From: Pantoea sp. At-9b
Lineage (GTDB): Bacteria; Pseudomonadota; Gammaproteobacteria; Enterobacterales; Enterobacteriaceae
NCBI RefSeq assembly: GCF_000175935.2
Contig: NC_014837.1
Span: 1 to 64,000, forward strand
DNA: 64,000 nucleotides
Reading direction: 5' to 3'
The notes under the pieces: model-generated
The model's input: only the letters and a program-made list of their open reading frames with translations
What the model was told of the DNA's origin: nothing
Database searches by the model: none
Program-made: the position numbers and the translations under genes
Shown here: positions 1 through 11,853 of the stretch, piece by piece
Numbering within the stretch: position 1 is the first letter of the stretch
How the letters are laid out: each line of letters starts with the position of its first letter

Positions 1-497
1 TAATTGTACAGTCCAGAGTCAATTTACTTCGCTGGTCGCGGTACCAGGAAAACCCGGATACAGCCCGCTGATTCCGGGCATTGGGCTGAACGCGACAACG
101 CCGGGGTGGAGAATTATACGGGCTATACGTTAAAGCGCAAGGATCGAGCAGGATCTTCTTGCGATCGATCGGCGGATTTTTTATCTGGAAAACGAGACAC
201 CGCCAGAAAATTTGCAGCTTTCATCCTGATCCCCGCTCGCTTTTTCGCCAGAAGGCGTAAACTCTTTAGCGCTTCCGCATCCTGTGGATAAATTGGATCA
301 AAACTGTGTAGAAAGGGAAGATCTCTCGGCCGCTTTGCGCTATGATCCGCCCTTCCGCTGATGATCCACACCGAGATCACAGGGAGACTACCGCGGATAG
401 CGGTCGCAGGCGCTTTCTGATCGCCTGTGTCAAAAAACGAACGTTTCTTTTATTAGCGCCTAAAATTCTTATCGATTTTGTACGAGTGGAGTCCGCC
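1..497 (+). promoter_or_regulatory. dnaA upstream region
   Basis: This 497-bp stretch precedes dnaA and contains no convincing gene; the open frames here lack ribosome binding sites and recognisable products. It is rich in GATC sites (for example around 143-170) and holds DnaA-box-like sequences at 283-291 and 362-370, which fits the autoregulated dnaA promoter region of enterics. In related genomes rpmH is transcribed away from the other side and would lie just outside the window. I could not place the -35/-10 elements with confidence. Confidence 0.6.
283..291 (-). promoter_or_regulatory. DnaA box upstream of dnaA
   Basis: TGTGGATAA on the plus strand is the exact complement of the high-affinity DnaA box TTATCCACA. 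Its place upstream of dnaA matches the box used for autorepression of dnaA in enterics. A weaker candidate, TGATCCACA with one mismatch, lies at 362-370. Confidence 0.75.
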
Positions 498-1898
498 GTG
501 TCACTTACGCTTTGGCAACAGTGTCTTGCCCGTTTGCAGGATGAGCTTCCTGCCACCGAATTCAGCATGTGGATTCGTCCGCTACAGGCTGAATTGAACG
601 ACAATACGCTGGCCTTATATGCACCAAATCGGTTTGTACTCGACTGGGTTCGGGATAAATATCTCAACAGTATCAATGGGCTGCTGAATGAATTCTGCGG
701 TGCGGATGTGCCGTTGCTGCGTTTTGAAGTGGGCACGCGCCCGGTGGCACAAGTGGCGACCAGCCAGCCTGCTATGGCCAGCGTGAGCGCGCCGGCCCCA
801 GCGCAAAGCCGTCCGGCTCCGGCGCAAACGCTGCGTCCAAGCTGGGACTCGGTGCCTGCTCCGGCTGATGTCACCTACCGCTCCAATGTGAATAACCGCC
901 ATAACTTTGACAACTTTGTTGAAGGTAAATCTAACCAGCTGGCGCGCGCGGCGGCACGTCAGGTGGCGGATAATCCGGGTGGTGCCTATAACCCGTTGTT
1001 CCTTTATGGCGGTACGGGCTTGGGGAAAACCCACCTGTTACACGCGGTCGGCAATGGCATCATGGCGCGCAAGCCCAATGCCAAAGTGGTGTATATGCAC
1101 TCCGAGCGTTTTGTGCAGGATATGGTTAAAGCGCTGCAAAACAACGCCATTGAAGAGTTCAAACGTTATTATCGCTCCGTCGATGCGTTGCTGATCGATG
1201 ACATCCAGTTCTTCGCCAATAAAGAGCGATCGCAGGAAGAATTTTTCCACACCTTCAATGCGCTGCTGGAAGGCAATCAACAGATCATCCTGACCTCGGA
1301 TCGTTACCCCAAAGAGATCAACGGCGTGGAAGATCGTCTGAAGTCCCGCTTTGGCTGGGGACTGACTGTGGCGATCGAGCCGCCAGAACTTGAGACGCGC
1401 GTGGCGATCCTGATGAAGAAAGCCGATGAAAACGACATTCGCCTGCCGGGTGAAGTGGCGTTCTTTATCGCCAAGCGTCTGCGTTCCAACGTCCGTGAGC
1501 TGGAAGGCGCACTGAACCGCGTGATTGCCAACGCCAACTTTACCGGTCGCGCCATTACCATCGATTTCGTGCGTGAAGCGCTGCGCGATCTGCTGGCGTT
1601 GCAGGAAAAACTGGTCACCATCGACAATATTCAGAAAACGGTGGCGGAGTATTACAAAATTAAAGTGGCCGATCTGCTGTCCAAGCGCCGTTCGCGCTCG
1701 GTAGCACGTCCACGTCAGATGGCGATGGCGATGGCGAAAGAGCTCACCAACCATAGCCTGCCGGAAATTGGTGATGCGTTTGGTGGTCGCGACCATACCA
1801 CCGTGCTTCACGCCTGTCGTAAAATCGAGCAGCTGCGTGAAGAGAGCCACGACATCAAAGAAGATTTCTCTAACCTCATTCGAACTTTATCTTCCTGA
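498..1898 (+). CDS. dnaA: Chromosomal replication initiator DnaA
   Basis: DnaA binds DnaA boxes in oriC, forms an ATP-dependent filament and opens the origin. The 466-residue product is one residue shorter than E. coli DnaA. Domain I is near residues 1-80, followed by an Ala/Pro-rich linker near 85-120. The AAA+ domain has Walker A GGTGLGKT at 171-178 and Walker B LLIDDIQ. The C-terminal DNA-binding domain carries the DnaA signature and DHTTV at 432-436. The GTG start at 498 is chosen because the protein then begins like E. coli DnaA and GTGGAG lies just upstream; the frame is open further upstream but has no support. It leads the dnaA-dnaN-recF-gyrB block, with dnaN only 4 bp downstream. Confidence 0.97.
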   Translation: MSLTLWQQCLARLQDELPATEFSMWIRPLQAELNDNTLALYAPNRFVLDWVRDKYLNSINGLLNEFCGADVPLLRFEVGTRPVAQVATSQPAMASVSAPAPAQSRPAPAQTLRPSWDSVPAPADVTYRSNVNNRHNFDNFVEGKSNQLARAAARQVADNPGGAYNPLFLYGGTGLGKTHLLHAVGNGIMARKPNAKVVYMHSERFVQDMVKALQNNAIEEFKRYYRSVDALLIDDIQFFANKERSQEEFFHTFNALLEGNQQIILTSDRYPKEINGVEDRLKSRFGWGLTVAIEPPELETRVAILMKKADENDIRLPGEVAFFIAKRLRSNVRELEGALNRVIANANFTGRAITIDFVREALRDLLALQEKLVTIDNIQKTVAEYYKIKVADLLSKRRSRSVARPRQMAMAMAKELTNHSLPEIGDAFGGRDHTTVLHACRKIEQLREESHDIKEDFSNLIRTLSS

Positions 1899-1902
1899 CG
1901 CT

Positions 1903-3003
1903 ATGAAATTTATTGTTGAACGTGAGCAGTTGCTGAAACCGCTGCAACAAGTCAGCGGCCCGCTTGGTGGGCGTCCTACGCTGCCGATCCTCGGAAATTT
2001 GCTGCTGCAGGTTAACGAAGGCACTTTGCTGCTGACCGGCACCGATCTGGAAATGGAAATGGTGGCGCGCGTGGCGTTAACGCAGCCGCATGAACCTGGC
2101 GCGACCACCGTTCCGGCGCGTAAATTCCTCGACATTTGTCGCGGTCTGCCGGATGGCGCAGAAATCACTCTGACCCTGGAAGGCGACAGAATGCTGGTGC
2201 GCTCTGGCCGCAGTCGTTTCTCGCTCTCCACGCTGCCTGCCAGTGACTTTCCTAATCTGGATGACTGGCAGAGCGAAGTGGAGTTCACGCTGCCGCAGGC
2301 GACGTTGAAGCGTCTGATCGAAGCCACGCAGTTTTCGATGGCGCATCAGGACGTGCGTTACTACCTCAACGGCATGCTGTTTGAAACCGAAGGGGAAGAA
2401 TTACGTACCGTCGCGACTGATGGTCACCGTCTGGCGGTCTGCTCGATGCCGATTGGTCAGGCACTGCCCAACCATTCGGTGATCGTGCCGCGTAAAGGAG
2501 TGATTGAGCTGGTACGTCTGCTCGACGGCGGCGAAACCCCGTTGCAGGTACAGATTGGTAGCAGCAATATCCGCGCCCACGTGGGTGATTTTATCTTTAC
2601 CTCGAAACTGGTTGATGGCCGTTTCCCGGATTATCGCCGCGTATTGCCGAAGAACCCCGATAAAGCGCTGGAAGCGGGCTGTGATCTGCTCAAACAGGCG
2701 TTTGCCCGCGCGGCCATTCTGTCGAATGAGAAATTCCGTGGCGTGCGCATCTATATCACTGAAAATCAGCTGAAAATTACCGCCAACAACCCGGAACAGG
2801 AAGAAGCGGAAGAGATGCTGGATGTCAGCTACAACGGCAGCGAGCTGGAGATCGGTTTCAACGTCAGCTATGTGCTGGATGTGCTGAATGCGCTGAAGTG
2901 CGAAAACGTCCGCCTGCTGCTGACGGATTCCGTTTCCAGTGTGCAGATCGAAGATGTTGCGAGTCCCGCGGCGGCCTATGTTGTTATGCCTATGAGACTG
3001 TAG
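1903..3003 (+). CDS. dnaN: DNA polymerase III beta sliding clamp
   Basis: This is the ring-shaped processivity clamp that holds DNA polymerase III and repair factors on DNA. The product is 366 residues, the same as E. coli DnaN, and begins MKFIVEREQLLKPL. It ends in YVVMPMRL, the conserved C-terminal strand that forms part of the binding cleft for clamp-binding motifs. The ATG at 1903 follows the dnaA stop by 4 bp, so the two are probably translationally coupled; in-frame ATGs inside dnaA are rejected as starts. Confidence 0.98.
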   Translation: MKFIVEREQLLKPLQQVSGPLGGRPTLPILGNLLLQVNEGTLLLTGTDLEMEMVARVALTQPHEPGATTVPARKFLDICRGLPDGAEITLTLEGDRMLVRSGRSRFSLSTLPASDFPNLDDWQSEVEFTLPQATLKRLIEATQFSMAHQDVRYYLNGMLFETEGEELRTVATDGHRLAVCSMPIGQALPNHSVIVPRKGVIELVRLLDGGETPLQVQIGSSNIRAHVGDFIFTSKLVDGRFPDYRRVLPKNPDKALEAGCDLLKQAFARAAILSNEKFRGVRIYITENQLKITANNPEQEEAEEMLDVSYNGSELEIGFNVSYVLDVLNALKCENVRLLLTDSVSSVQIEDVASPAAAYVVMPMRL

Positions 3004-3044
3004 GGCGGCATTTATGCCGACCTGGCCGATGTTTGCACCATCCC

Positions 3045-3064
3045 GGGAGCCATTAATGGCTCCC
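3045..3064. repeat. 20-bp perfect palindrome between dnaN and recF
   Basis: GGGAGCCATTAATGGCTCCC is a perfect palindrome in the 85-bp gap between dnaN and recF. A second small inverted repeat (GGCAT..ATGCC) precedes it near 3006-3018. In E. coli recF follows dnaN almost directly, so this spacer is different. It could form an RNA hairpin that attenuates recF or stabilises the dnaN message; no T-run follows, so it is not a canonical terminator. Confidence 0.6.
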
Positions 3065-3088
3065 CTAAGTTGATCCCCGGACCACTTC

Positions 3089-6600
<3,512 letters not shown>

Positions 6601-6610
6601 TGTGCCAAAA

Positions 6611-6636
6611 CCCTTCCCAATCGGGAAGGGTTTTTT
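6611..6636 (+). terminator. Rho-independent terminator after gyrB
   Basis: A perfect 8-bp stem, CCCTTCCC (6611-6618) with GGGAAGGG (6623-6630), has a 4-nt loop and is followed by six T residues. It ends the dnaA-gyrB transcription block. Confidence 0.92.
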
Positions 6637-6787
6637 GTTTGTTACCCGCCTGACATTTCCTTTTTTGCTTAAAAAACATCTGCGTTAGCTTTTGTTTGCT
6701 TCCGTTTTTTCCCGTGCGCTGCGATCCGTGTCACTTACATCTGTTGCCCACTCCCTTACGCTTTGGGCGAAGCGGAGGGGATGACGC

Positions 6788-7987
6788 ATGTTTTTGGAAG
6801 AACGACGTAATCAAATACTTAAATGGCTGGATGAGCAGGAGCGCGTAACGGTTAACGGGCTGGCAAGTCAGCTCGGCGTAACACGCGAAACCATTCGTAC
6901 CGATCTCAGCGCGCTGGCGCGTCAGGGATTGGTGCAACGCTGCTATGGCGGGGCAATTGCCTTACGTCGCAACCTTCAGGAAAAGCTGATCAGCGAAAGC
7001 GGCGGCAATTTTGAGGTATTGCTGGAGCGGTTGCAGGCGCGTCGAACCACAGCGAACACGGCGGCCAAAAGCGGCAAAGTGTGCATCCTGGGTGCTTTCA
7101 ACGTCGATATTGTGGCAAAAGTCGCACGTTTTCCCCGTGGTGGCGAATCGCTGCTGGCGCTGGGCAGCACCCTCGGTCCGGGTGGAAAAGGGGCCAACCA
7201 GGCGATGGCGGCCAGCTGTGCCGGTACGCGGGTGCATTTTGTCGCCAAAGTTGGCACCGATCAGTTCAGCAAGTTTGCCTTCGACCATCTGTCGGCCTCA
7301 GGCATCCACTCGTTCCGTCTGTACCAGACGGACAGCGAGCCAACTGGCAGCGCCATCATTTATGTCTCGCAGGAGAATGGCGAGAACATGATTGCCATCT
7401 ATTCCGGTGCCAATAAAACCTTTACCGACGACGAAATCGCCGAGATGACCCACGAGTTGTCGGATGCCAGCGTGTTGCTGTTGCAACTGGAAAACAACTT
7501 TGAGGCCACGCGCAGCGCGATTCGTCTTGCTCATACGCTGGGTGTGCGGGTGATTATGAATCCCGCGCCTTTTTCCGCTGAGGTGCTGAGTTGCCTGGCG
7601 ATGATCGACGTACTCACCCCGAATGAAACGGAAGCCTCGCTGCTGTCTGGAATCGAAATCATCGATTTAGCCAGTGCGCGCGCTGCGGCGCAGGCCATCG
7701 TCGGGTTGGGCGCGCGGCGCGTCATTATCACCATGGGATCACGTGGTGCGTTACTGCTTGATAACCAACAATTTCATCATATTCCGGCCTTCCCGGCGCT
7801 GAGCGTCGATACCACCGGCGCAGGCGATGCCTTTAACGGTGCGCTGGCTGCGGCACTGGCGCAGGGGCAAAGCCTGTTACAGGCCGCCACCTGGGCATCA
7901 GCGTTTGCCGCGCTGGCGGTAGAACGCGAAGGTGCCAGCAATATGCCGGATCGCCAACAGGTTATAGCCCGACTTCATCAACGATAA
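6788..7987 (+). CDS. DeoR-type HTH / PfkB sugar kinase fusion
   Basis: The 399-residue protein joins two domains. Residues 1-60 are a DeoR-family winged helix (RNQILKWL, then VTRETIRTDLSAL). Residues about 90-399 are a ribokinase/PfkB sugar kinase, with a GGKGANQA substrate and ATP region and the catalytic DTTGAGD signature at 341-347. Normal ribokinases are about 310 residues, so the HTH domain is an addition. The ATG at 6788 has GGAGGGG seven bases upstream. It heads an operon with an aldolase, a YhcH-type protein and an MFS carrier, so it may phosphorylate a sugar of that pathway and regulate the operon in response to it (inference). The phosphorylated substrate cannot be read from sequence. 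Confidence 0.88.
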   Translation: MFLEERRNQILKWLDEQERVTVNGLASQLGVTRETIRTDLSALARQGLVQRCYGGAIALRRNLQEKLISESGGNFEVLLERLQARRTTANTAAKSGKVCILGAFNVDIVAKVARFPRGGESLLALGSTLGPGGKGANQAMAASCAGTRVHFVAKVGTDQFSKFAFDHLSASGIHSFRLYQTDSEPTGSAIIYVSQENGENMIAIYSGANKTFTDDEIAEMTHELSDASVLLLQLENNFEATRSAIRLAHTLGVRVIMNPAPFSAEVLSCLAMIDVLTPNETEASLLSGIEIIDLASARAAAQAIVGLGARRVIITMGSRGALLLDNQQFHHIPAFPALSVDTTGAGDAFNGALAAALAQGQSLLQAATWASAFAALAVEREGASNMPDRQQVIARLHQR

Positions 7988-8023
7988 CAAATCACAGCGG
8001 TGGAACCGCTGGCAGGAGAGAAC

Positions 8024-8950
8024 ATGAAAAAAATCGAAGGCATTGTGCCGGTTATGCTGACACCGTTTACCGCCGACAACCAAGTGGATTACCCGGGACT
8101 GGAGCGCCTGATTAACTGGTATCTGGCCGAAGGTGTCGATGCCTTGTTTGCGGTATGTCAGTCGAGCGAGATGCAGTTCCTCAGCCTTGAGGAGCGCGTG
8201 GCGCTGGCGAAGTTTGTGGTGGAAAAAGTGCAAGGCCAGGTGCCGGTGATTGCGTCCGGCCATATCAGCGACGATCTGGCGCAGCAAACTGCTGAGTTGC
8301 AGGCGATGGCTAACACCGGCATTGATGCGCTGGTGCTGGTTACCAATCACCTCGACCCGAAAAATGAAGGCAGCGCGGCCTTCTACGCGCACCTCAATCA
8401 CCTGCTGGATGCGCTACCTGCCACCCTGCCGCTGGGCCTGTATGAATGCCCGGCACCGTACCGTCGTCTGTTGAGTGATGAAGAGTTCAGCTTCTGTGCC
8501 AACAGTGGCCGCTTCGTGGTGCTGAAAGATGTGAGCTGCGATCTGCCGACGGTACAGCGCCGTGTGCAACTGGCAGAAGGCACGCCGCTGGCGGTGATCA
8601 ACGCCAATGCCGCCATCGCCTGGCCCGCCATGCAGGCCGGTTCCAAAGGGTTCAGTGGCGTCTTCACCAACTTCCATCCGGGTCTGTATCACTGGCTGTA
8701 CCACCAGGGCGCACAGCAGGCGGAGAAAGCCCACGAGCTTTCGCTGTTCCTGTCACTCAGCGCGGTGACGGAAACCCTCGGCTATCCGAAAAACGCCAAA
8801 ATCTACCATCAACGCCTCGGCACCTTCGGCAGCGAGCACTGCCGCGTTAACAAAGACAACGTGCTGGAGAAATTCTGGGGACTGGGCGTGTTGCTCGACC
8901 AGATCCGTGATGGCAGCCAGATTTGGCAGCAACGCATCGAAAACTTCTGA
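8024..8950 (+). CDS. Dihydrodipicolinate synthase/N-acetylneuraminate lyase family aldolase
   Basis: A 308-residue class I aldolase of the DapA/NanA family, which forms or cleaves pyruvate-containing adducts through a Schiff base. The conserved tyrosine lies in LGLYECPAPY and the Schiff-base lysine in FVVLKDVSCD. The start at 8024 is chosen because CAGGAG precedes it by several bases; an upstream in-frame GTG at 8000 lacks a ribosome binding site. Its place in a kinase-carrier operon, with a separate biosynthetic dapA expected elsewhere, argues for catabolism of a 2-keto-3-deoxy acid or sialic-acid-like compound, not lysine synthesis (inference). Confidence 0.85.
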   Translation: MKKIEGIVPVMLTPFTADNQVDYPGLERLINWYLAEGVDALFAVCQSSEMQFLSLEERVALAKFVVEKVQGQVPVIASGHISDDLAQQTAELQAMANTGIDALVLVTNHLDPKNEGSAAFYAHLNHLLDALPATLPLGLYECPAPYRRLLSDEEFSFCANSGRFVVLKDVSCDLPTVQRRVQLAEGTPLAVINANAAIAWPAMQAGSKGFSGVFTNFHPGLYHWLYHQGAQQAEKAHELSLFLSLSAVTETLGYPKNAKIYHQRLGTFGSEHCRVNKDNVLEKFWGLGVLLDQIRDGSQIWQQRIENF

Positions 8951-8959
8951 GAAGAATGT

Positions 8960-9021
8960 GTAGCGGCGCGATTTATCGCGCTGCTATTCGACAAAACCCG
9001 CGCGATAAATCGCGCCGCTAC
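8960..9021. repeat. REP-like palindromic pair, copy 1
   Basis: Two inverted 22-nt arms, 8960-8981 and 9000-9021, have cores GCGCGATTTATCGCGC and GCGCGATAAATCGCGC flanked by GTAGCG/CGCTAC. The same unit recurs at 11772, 14197, 25315 and 58414. It is a REP/BIME-type intergenic repeat lying between two genes of one operon, where it could form a strong RNA hairpin. Confidence 0.85.
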
Positions 9022-9064
9022 GGCTGTACCTGAACCCACTAACGATAACGACAGGGAAAACACC

Positions 9065-9559
9065 ATGATTGTATGTGATAGCCAGGATTGGGCGCGTGAG
9101 CGCCATGCCTTCCACCCCATCGTCGACCAGGCGTTACGCTGGATAGCCGACACCGATTTCAGCCAACTCGCTACCGGCAAGTATGACTTGCTGCCGGATA
9201 ACCAGATGTTCTGCCTGGTGCAGGAGATGGACACCGAACCGGCCAGTGCACGCCGCGCCGAGTCGCATTTTAACTACGTGGATATTCAGTACCTGTTGGC
9301 CGGACGCGAGAACATTGGCGTGGCACGAGCGCATCCGCAACATGTCATCACCGAAGATCTGCGCGCCGAGCGCGACGTGGTGTTTTATCAGGACACCATT
9401 GATGAATCGATGATCACCCTGACGCCGGGCATGTTCGCGCTGTTTTTCCCGCATGACGTGCATCGTCCCTGCTGTGCCGCGCCCGATGTACAGCCGATCC
9501 GTAAAGCCGTGATCAAAATCAACCTCAGCCTGTTCAACGCCGTGGGGGCAAGCCAATGA
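9065..9559 (+). CDS. YhcH/YjgK/YiaL family protein
   Basis: A 164-residue cupin-like protein of the YhcH/YjgK/YiaL (EbgC) family. These small beta-barrel proteins sit in sugar and sialic-acid operons and are thought to act on sugar anomers or bind sugar intermediates. Family marks are SHFNYVDIQYLLAGRE and the late FFPHDVHRPC with its metal-binding histidines. The start has AGGGA upstream. The stop overlaps the ATG of the MFS gene by 4 bp (ATGA), so the two are translationally coupled. The exact reaction is unknown. Confidence 0.85.
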   Translation: MIVCDSQDWARERHAFHPIVDQALRWIADTDFSQLATGKYDLLPDNQMFCLVQEMDTEPASARRAESHFNYVDIQYLLAGRENIGVARAHPQHVITEDLRAERDVVFYQDTIDESMITLTPGMFALFFPHDVHRPCCAAPDVQPIRKAVIKINLSLFNAVGASQ

Positions 9560-10845
9560 AAACCTCGGTGAATACCTTGTCTGGCGCTGCGGTGGCGCAG
9601 CCCACTCTGGTGGGCAAATTACGCTGGGGTATCATCACGATCCTGCTGCTGGCAGCGGTGGTGAACTACCTCGATCGTGCCAATCTGAGTATCGCCAACA
9701 CCACCATCGCGGCGGAGTTTGGTTTCTCGCAAACCGAAATGGGCCTGCTGCTGTCGGCATTTCTCTGGCCTTATGCGCTGGCGAACCTGCCTGCGGGTTG
9801 GCTGGTAGATAAGTTTGGTCCGAAGAGAATGTTCTCCTGGGCGCTGGGATTATGGTCCAGCTTTACCGTGCTGGCAGCTTTCGTAAACAGCTATAGCTTC
9901 TTCTATGGCCTGCGTATGCTGCTGGGCGTGTCGGAATCGCCGTTCTTTACCTCTGGCATCAAAATCACGCATCGCTGGTTTGGTGATAACGAACGTGGTC
10001 TGCCGACGGCGATCATCAATACCGGTTCGCAAATCGCTAACGCCGTCGCGCCGCCGATTCTTACCGTGCTGCTGCTGACCTTTGGCTGGCGCGGTATGTT
10101 CGTTGCCATTGGCCTGATGGGGATTCCGTTGCTGCTGGCATGGTGGAAATTCTATCGTGACCCGGATGCGCGTGAAGATGCACTGCTGCATGCCGGACAG
10201 CGCAGCGTTGCTGCTGCGGAAGATCGCGCGCAGGCGAGCTGGGGCGCATTGTTCCGCCACAGTACCACCTGGTTTATGGTGGTCGGTAACTTCTCCATCA
10301 TGTTCACCATCTGGGTGTACCTCACCTGGCTGCCGGGATATCTGGAAAAATCCCTCGGCTTCAGCCTGAAAGCCACCGGCTGGATCGCCTCGATTCCATT
10401 CCTGTGCGGCATTCTGGGCGTGCTGGTGGGCGGTATGCTGTCAGACCGCCTGGTGCGTAGCGGTGTGCGTGCCATTACCGCGCGTAAAATCCCTATCGTG
10501 ACCGGCGCGGCGCTGGCGGCCTGTTTTGTCGCACCGATTCCGTTTGTCGATAGCACACCGCTGGCGATTGGCCTGCTGGCGCTCGGGTATTTCTGTTCGC
10601 AGATGCCACAGGGTGCGCTCTGGACGTTGGCGAGTGATATCGCACCAAAATCCCAGGTGGCCTCATTGGGTGCGATCCAGAACTTCGGTGGTTTCCTCGG
10701 CGCGGCGATGGCACCGATCGTCACCGGTATCATTCTCGATACTACCGGCAAGTTCACCAATGTGTTCCTGTTGGGCGCAGGATTGCTGATGATTGGTGCG
10801 CTGAGCTACGGTCTGTTTGTGCGCAAGCCATTACAGGCAAATTGA
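9556..10845 (+). CDS. MFS transporter, anion:cation symporter (ACS) type
   Basis: A 429-residue inner-membrane carrier with 12 predicted membrane segments, of the ACS family that includes hexuronate, galactonate and glucarate carriers. The family mark VVNYLDRANLSIA is in helix 1 and LPAGWLVDKFGPK in the helix 2-3 loop. It is the last gene of the four-gene operon and probably imports the substrate for the aldolase and kinase, most likely a sugar acid (inference from subfamily). No clear terminator follows; yidA starts 90 bp downstream with its own ribosome binding site. Confidence 0.87.
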   Translation: MKTSVNTLSGAAVAQPTLVGKLRWGIITILLLAAVVNYLDRANLSIANTTIAAEFGFSQTEMGLLLSAFLWPYALANLPAGWLVDKFGPKRMFSWALGLWSSFTVLAAFVNSYSFFYGLRMLLGVSESPFFTSGIKITHRWFGDNERGLPTAIINTGSQIANAVAPPILTVLLLTFGWRGMFVAIGLMGIPLLLAWWKFYRDPDAREDALLHAGQRSVAAAEDRAQASWGALFRHSTTWFMVVGNFSIMFTIWVYLTWLPGYLEKSLGFSLKATGWIASIPFLCGILGVLVGGMLSDRLVRSGVRAITARKIPIVTGAALAACFVAPIPFVDSTPLAIGLLALGYFCSQMPQGALWTLASDIAPKSQVASLGAIQNFGGFLGAAMAPIVTGIILDTTGKFTNVFLLGAGLLMIGALSYGLFVRKPLQAN

Positions 10846-10935
10846 TACGCAAGGTGTCGTCTGATGTCGATAAACTGGTCAATGTGAGCTGAATCGCGCT
10901 AGCATGGATGCAAACTCTGAATTAACGAGGATGTT

Positions 10936-11745
10936 ATGGCGATAAAACTGATTGCGATCGATATGGACGGCACCCTGCTTAATCCTTACCACCAGATCAC
11001 CCCGGCAGTGAAATCCGCGATTGCGCGCGCACGCGATAAAGGTGTCGCCATTGTGCTGGCAACTGGCCGCCCCTTTGTTGGCGTCGAACGCTACCTGCAA
11101 GAGCTGGATTTACAGCAGCCGGGCCAGTATTGCATCAGCAATAACGGTGCGCTGGTACAACGTGCTGATACGGGTGAAAGCGTAGCGGAAGTCACGCTGA
11201 GTTTTGATGATTTCCTCTATGTCGAACAGTTGGCGCGTGAACTCGGCGTTCATTTCCATGCCTTTGACCATGCCTCGTTGTATACCCCGAACAAAGATAT
11301 CAGTGAGTACACCATCCACGAAGCCAGCCTGACCGGCATTCCGGTGCGATATCGCGCAGTGGCTGAGATGGACCCGGCTACCCGTTTTCCGAAACTGATG
11401 ATGATCGACAAGCCTGCGTTGCTGGATAAAGCGATCGCGGCACTTCCGGTCCGCGCCCGCGACAGCTACACCATTTTGAAAAGTGCGCCTTACTACCTCG
11501 AAATTCTCGACCCGCGCGTCAACAAAGGCTATGGCGTGAAAATGCTGGCGGAAAAACTTGGCCTGCAACCGGCAGAAGTGATGACGATTGGTGACCAGGA
11601 AAATGACCTGGCGATGATCGAGTACGCAGGAACCGGCGTGGCAATGGGCAATGCGATTGATTCGGTAAAAAGCATCGCGCAGTTCATCACCAAAACCAAC
11701 GCAGAAGATGGCGTGGCTTACGCGATTGAAGAGTTGGTGCTGTAA
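10936..11745 (+). CDS. yidA: Sugar-phosphatase YidA (Cof-type HAD hydrolase)
   Basis: A 269-residue HAD-superfamily phosphatase (E. coli YidA 270) that dephosphorylates small sugar phosphates. The nucleophile motif DMDGT is at 9-13, motif II is in LATGRP and the late GDQENDLAMIEYAG supplies the metal-binding acids. The start has AGGA upstream. In E. coli yidA follows gyrB; here the four-gene catabolic operon lies between them. Confidence 0.94.
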   Translation: MAIKLIAIDMDGTLLNPYHQITPAVKSAIARARDKGVAIVLATGRPFVGVERYLQELDLQQPGQYCISNNGALVQRADTGESVAEVTLSFDDFLYVEQLARELGVHFHAFDHASLYTPNKDISEYTIHEASLTGIPVRYRAVAEMDPATRFPKLMMIDKPALLDKAIAALPVRARDSYTILKSAPYYLEILDPRVNKGYGVKMLAEKLGLQPAEVMTIGDQENDLAMIEYAGTGVAMGNAIDSVKSIAQFITKTNAEDGVAYAIEELVL

Positions 11746-11771
11746 CCTTTCTTTTATCTCTCCACCCACCC

Positions 11772-11833
11772 GTAGCGGCGCGATTTATCGCGCGTTGCTC
11801 AGTAAAAATACGCGCGATAAATCGCGGCGCTAC
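11772..11833. repeat. REP-like palindromic pair, copy 2
   Basis: Inverted arms at 11772-11793 and 11812-11833 between yidA and yidR. The right arm carries a small change (CGCGGCGCTAC in place of CGCGCCGCTAC). Same family as the copy at 8960. Confidence 0.85.
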
Positions 11834-11853
11834 GGGATATAAAGGTTGCCCCC

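Noticed and set aside
4..380. Open frames on both strands upstream of dnaA
   Set aside because: No ribosome binding site or recognisable product, and they overlap the dnaA control region with its DnaA boxes.
1..497. Chromosomal origin oriC at the start of the window
   Set aside because: Only one good DnaA box and no AT-rich unwinding repeats; in enterics oriC lies by mnmG, not beside dnaA.
1038..1850. Long minus-strand frame inside dnaA
   Set aside because: Antisense shadow of a highly conserved gene; no product features.
8960..9021. REP-like arms as a CRISPR array
   Set aside because: The units are inverted, not direct, without regular spacers and with copies scattered over 50 kb.
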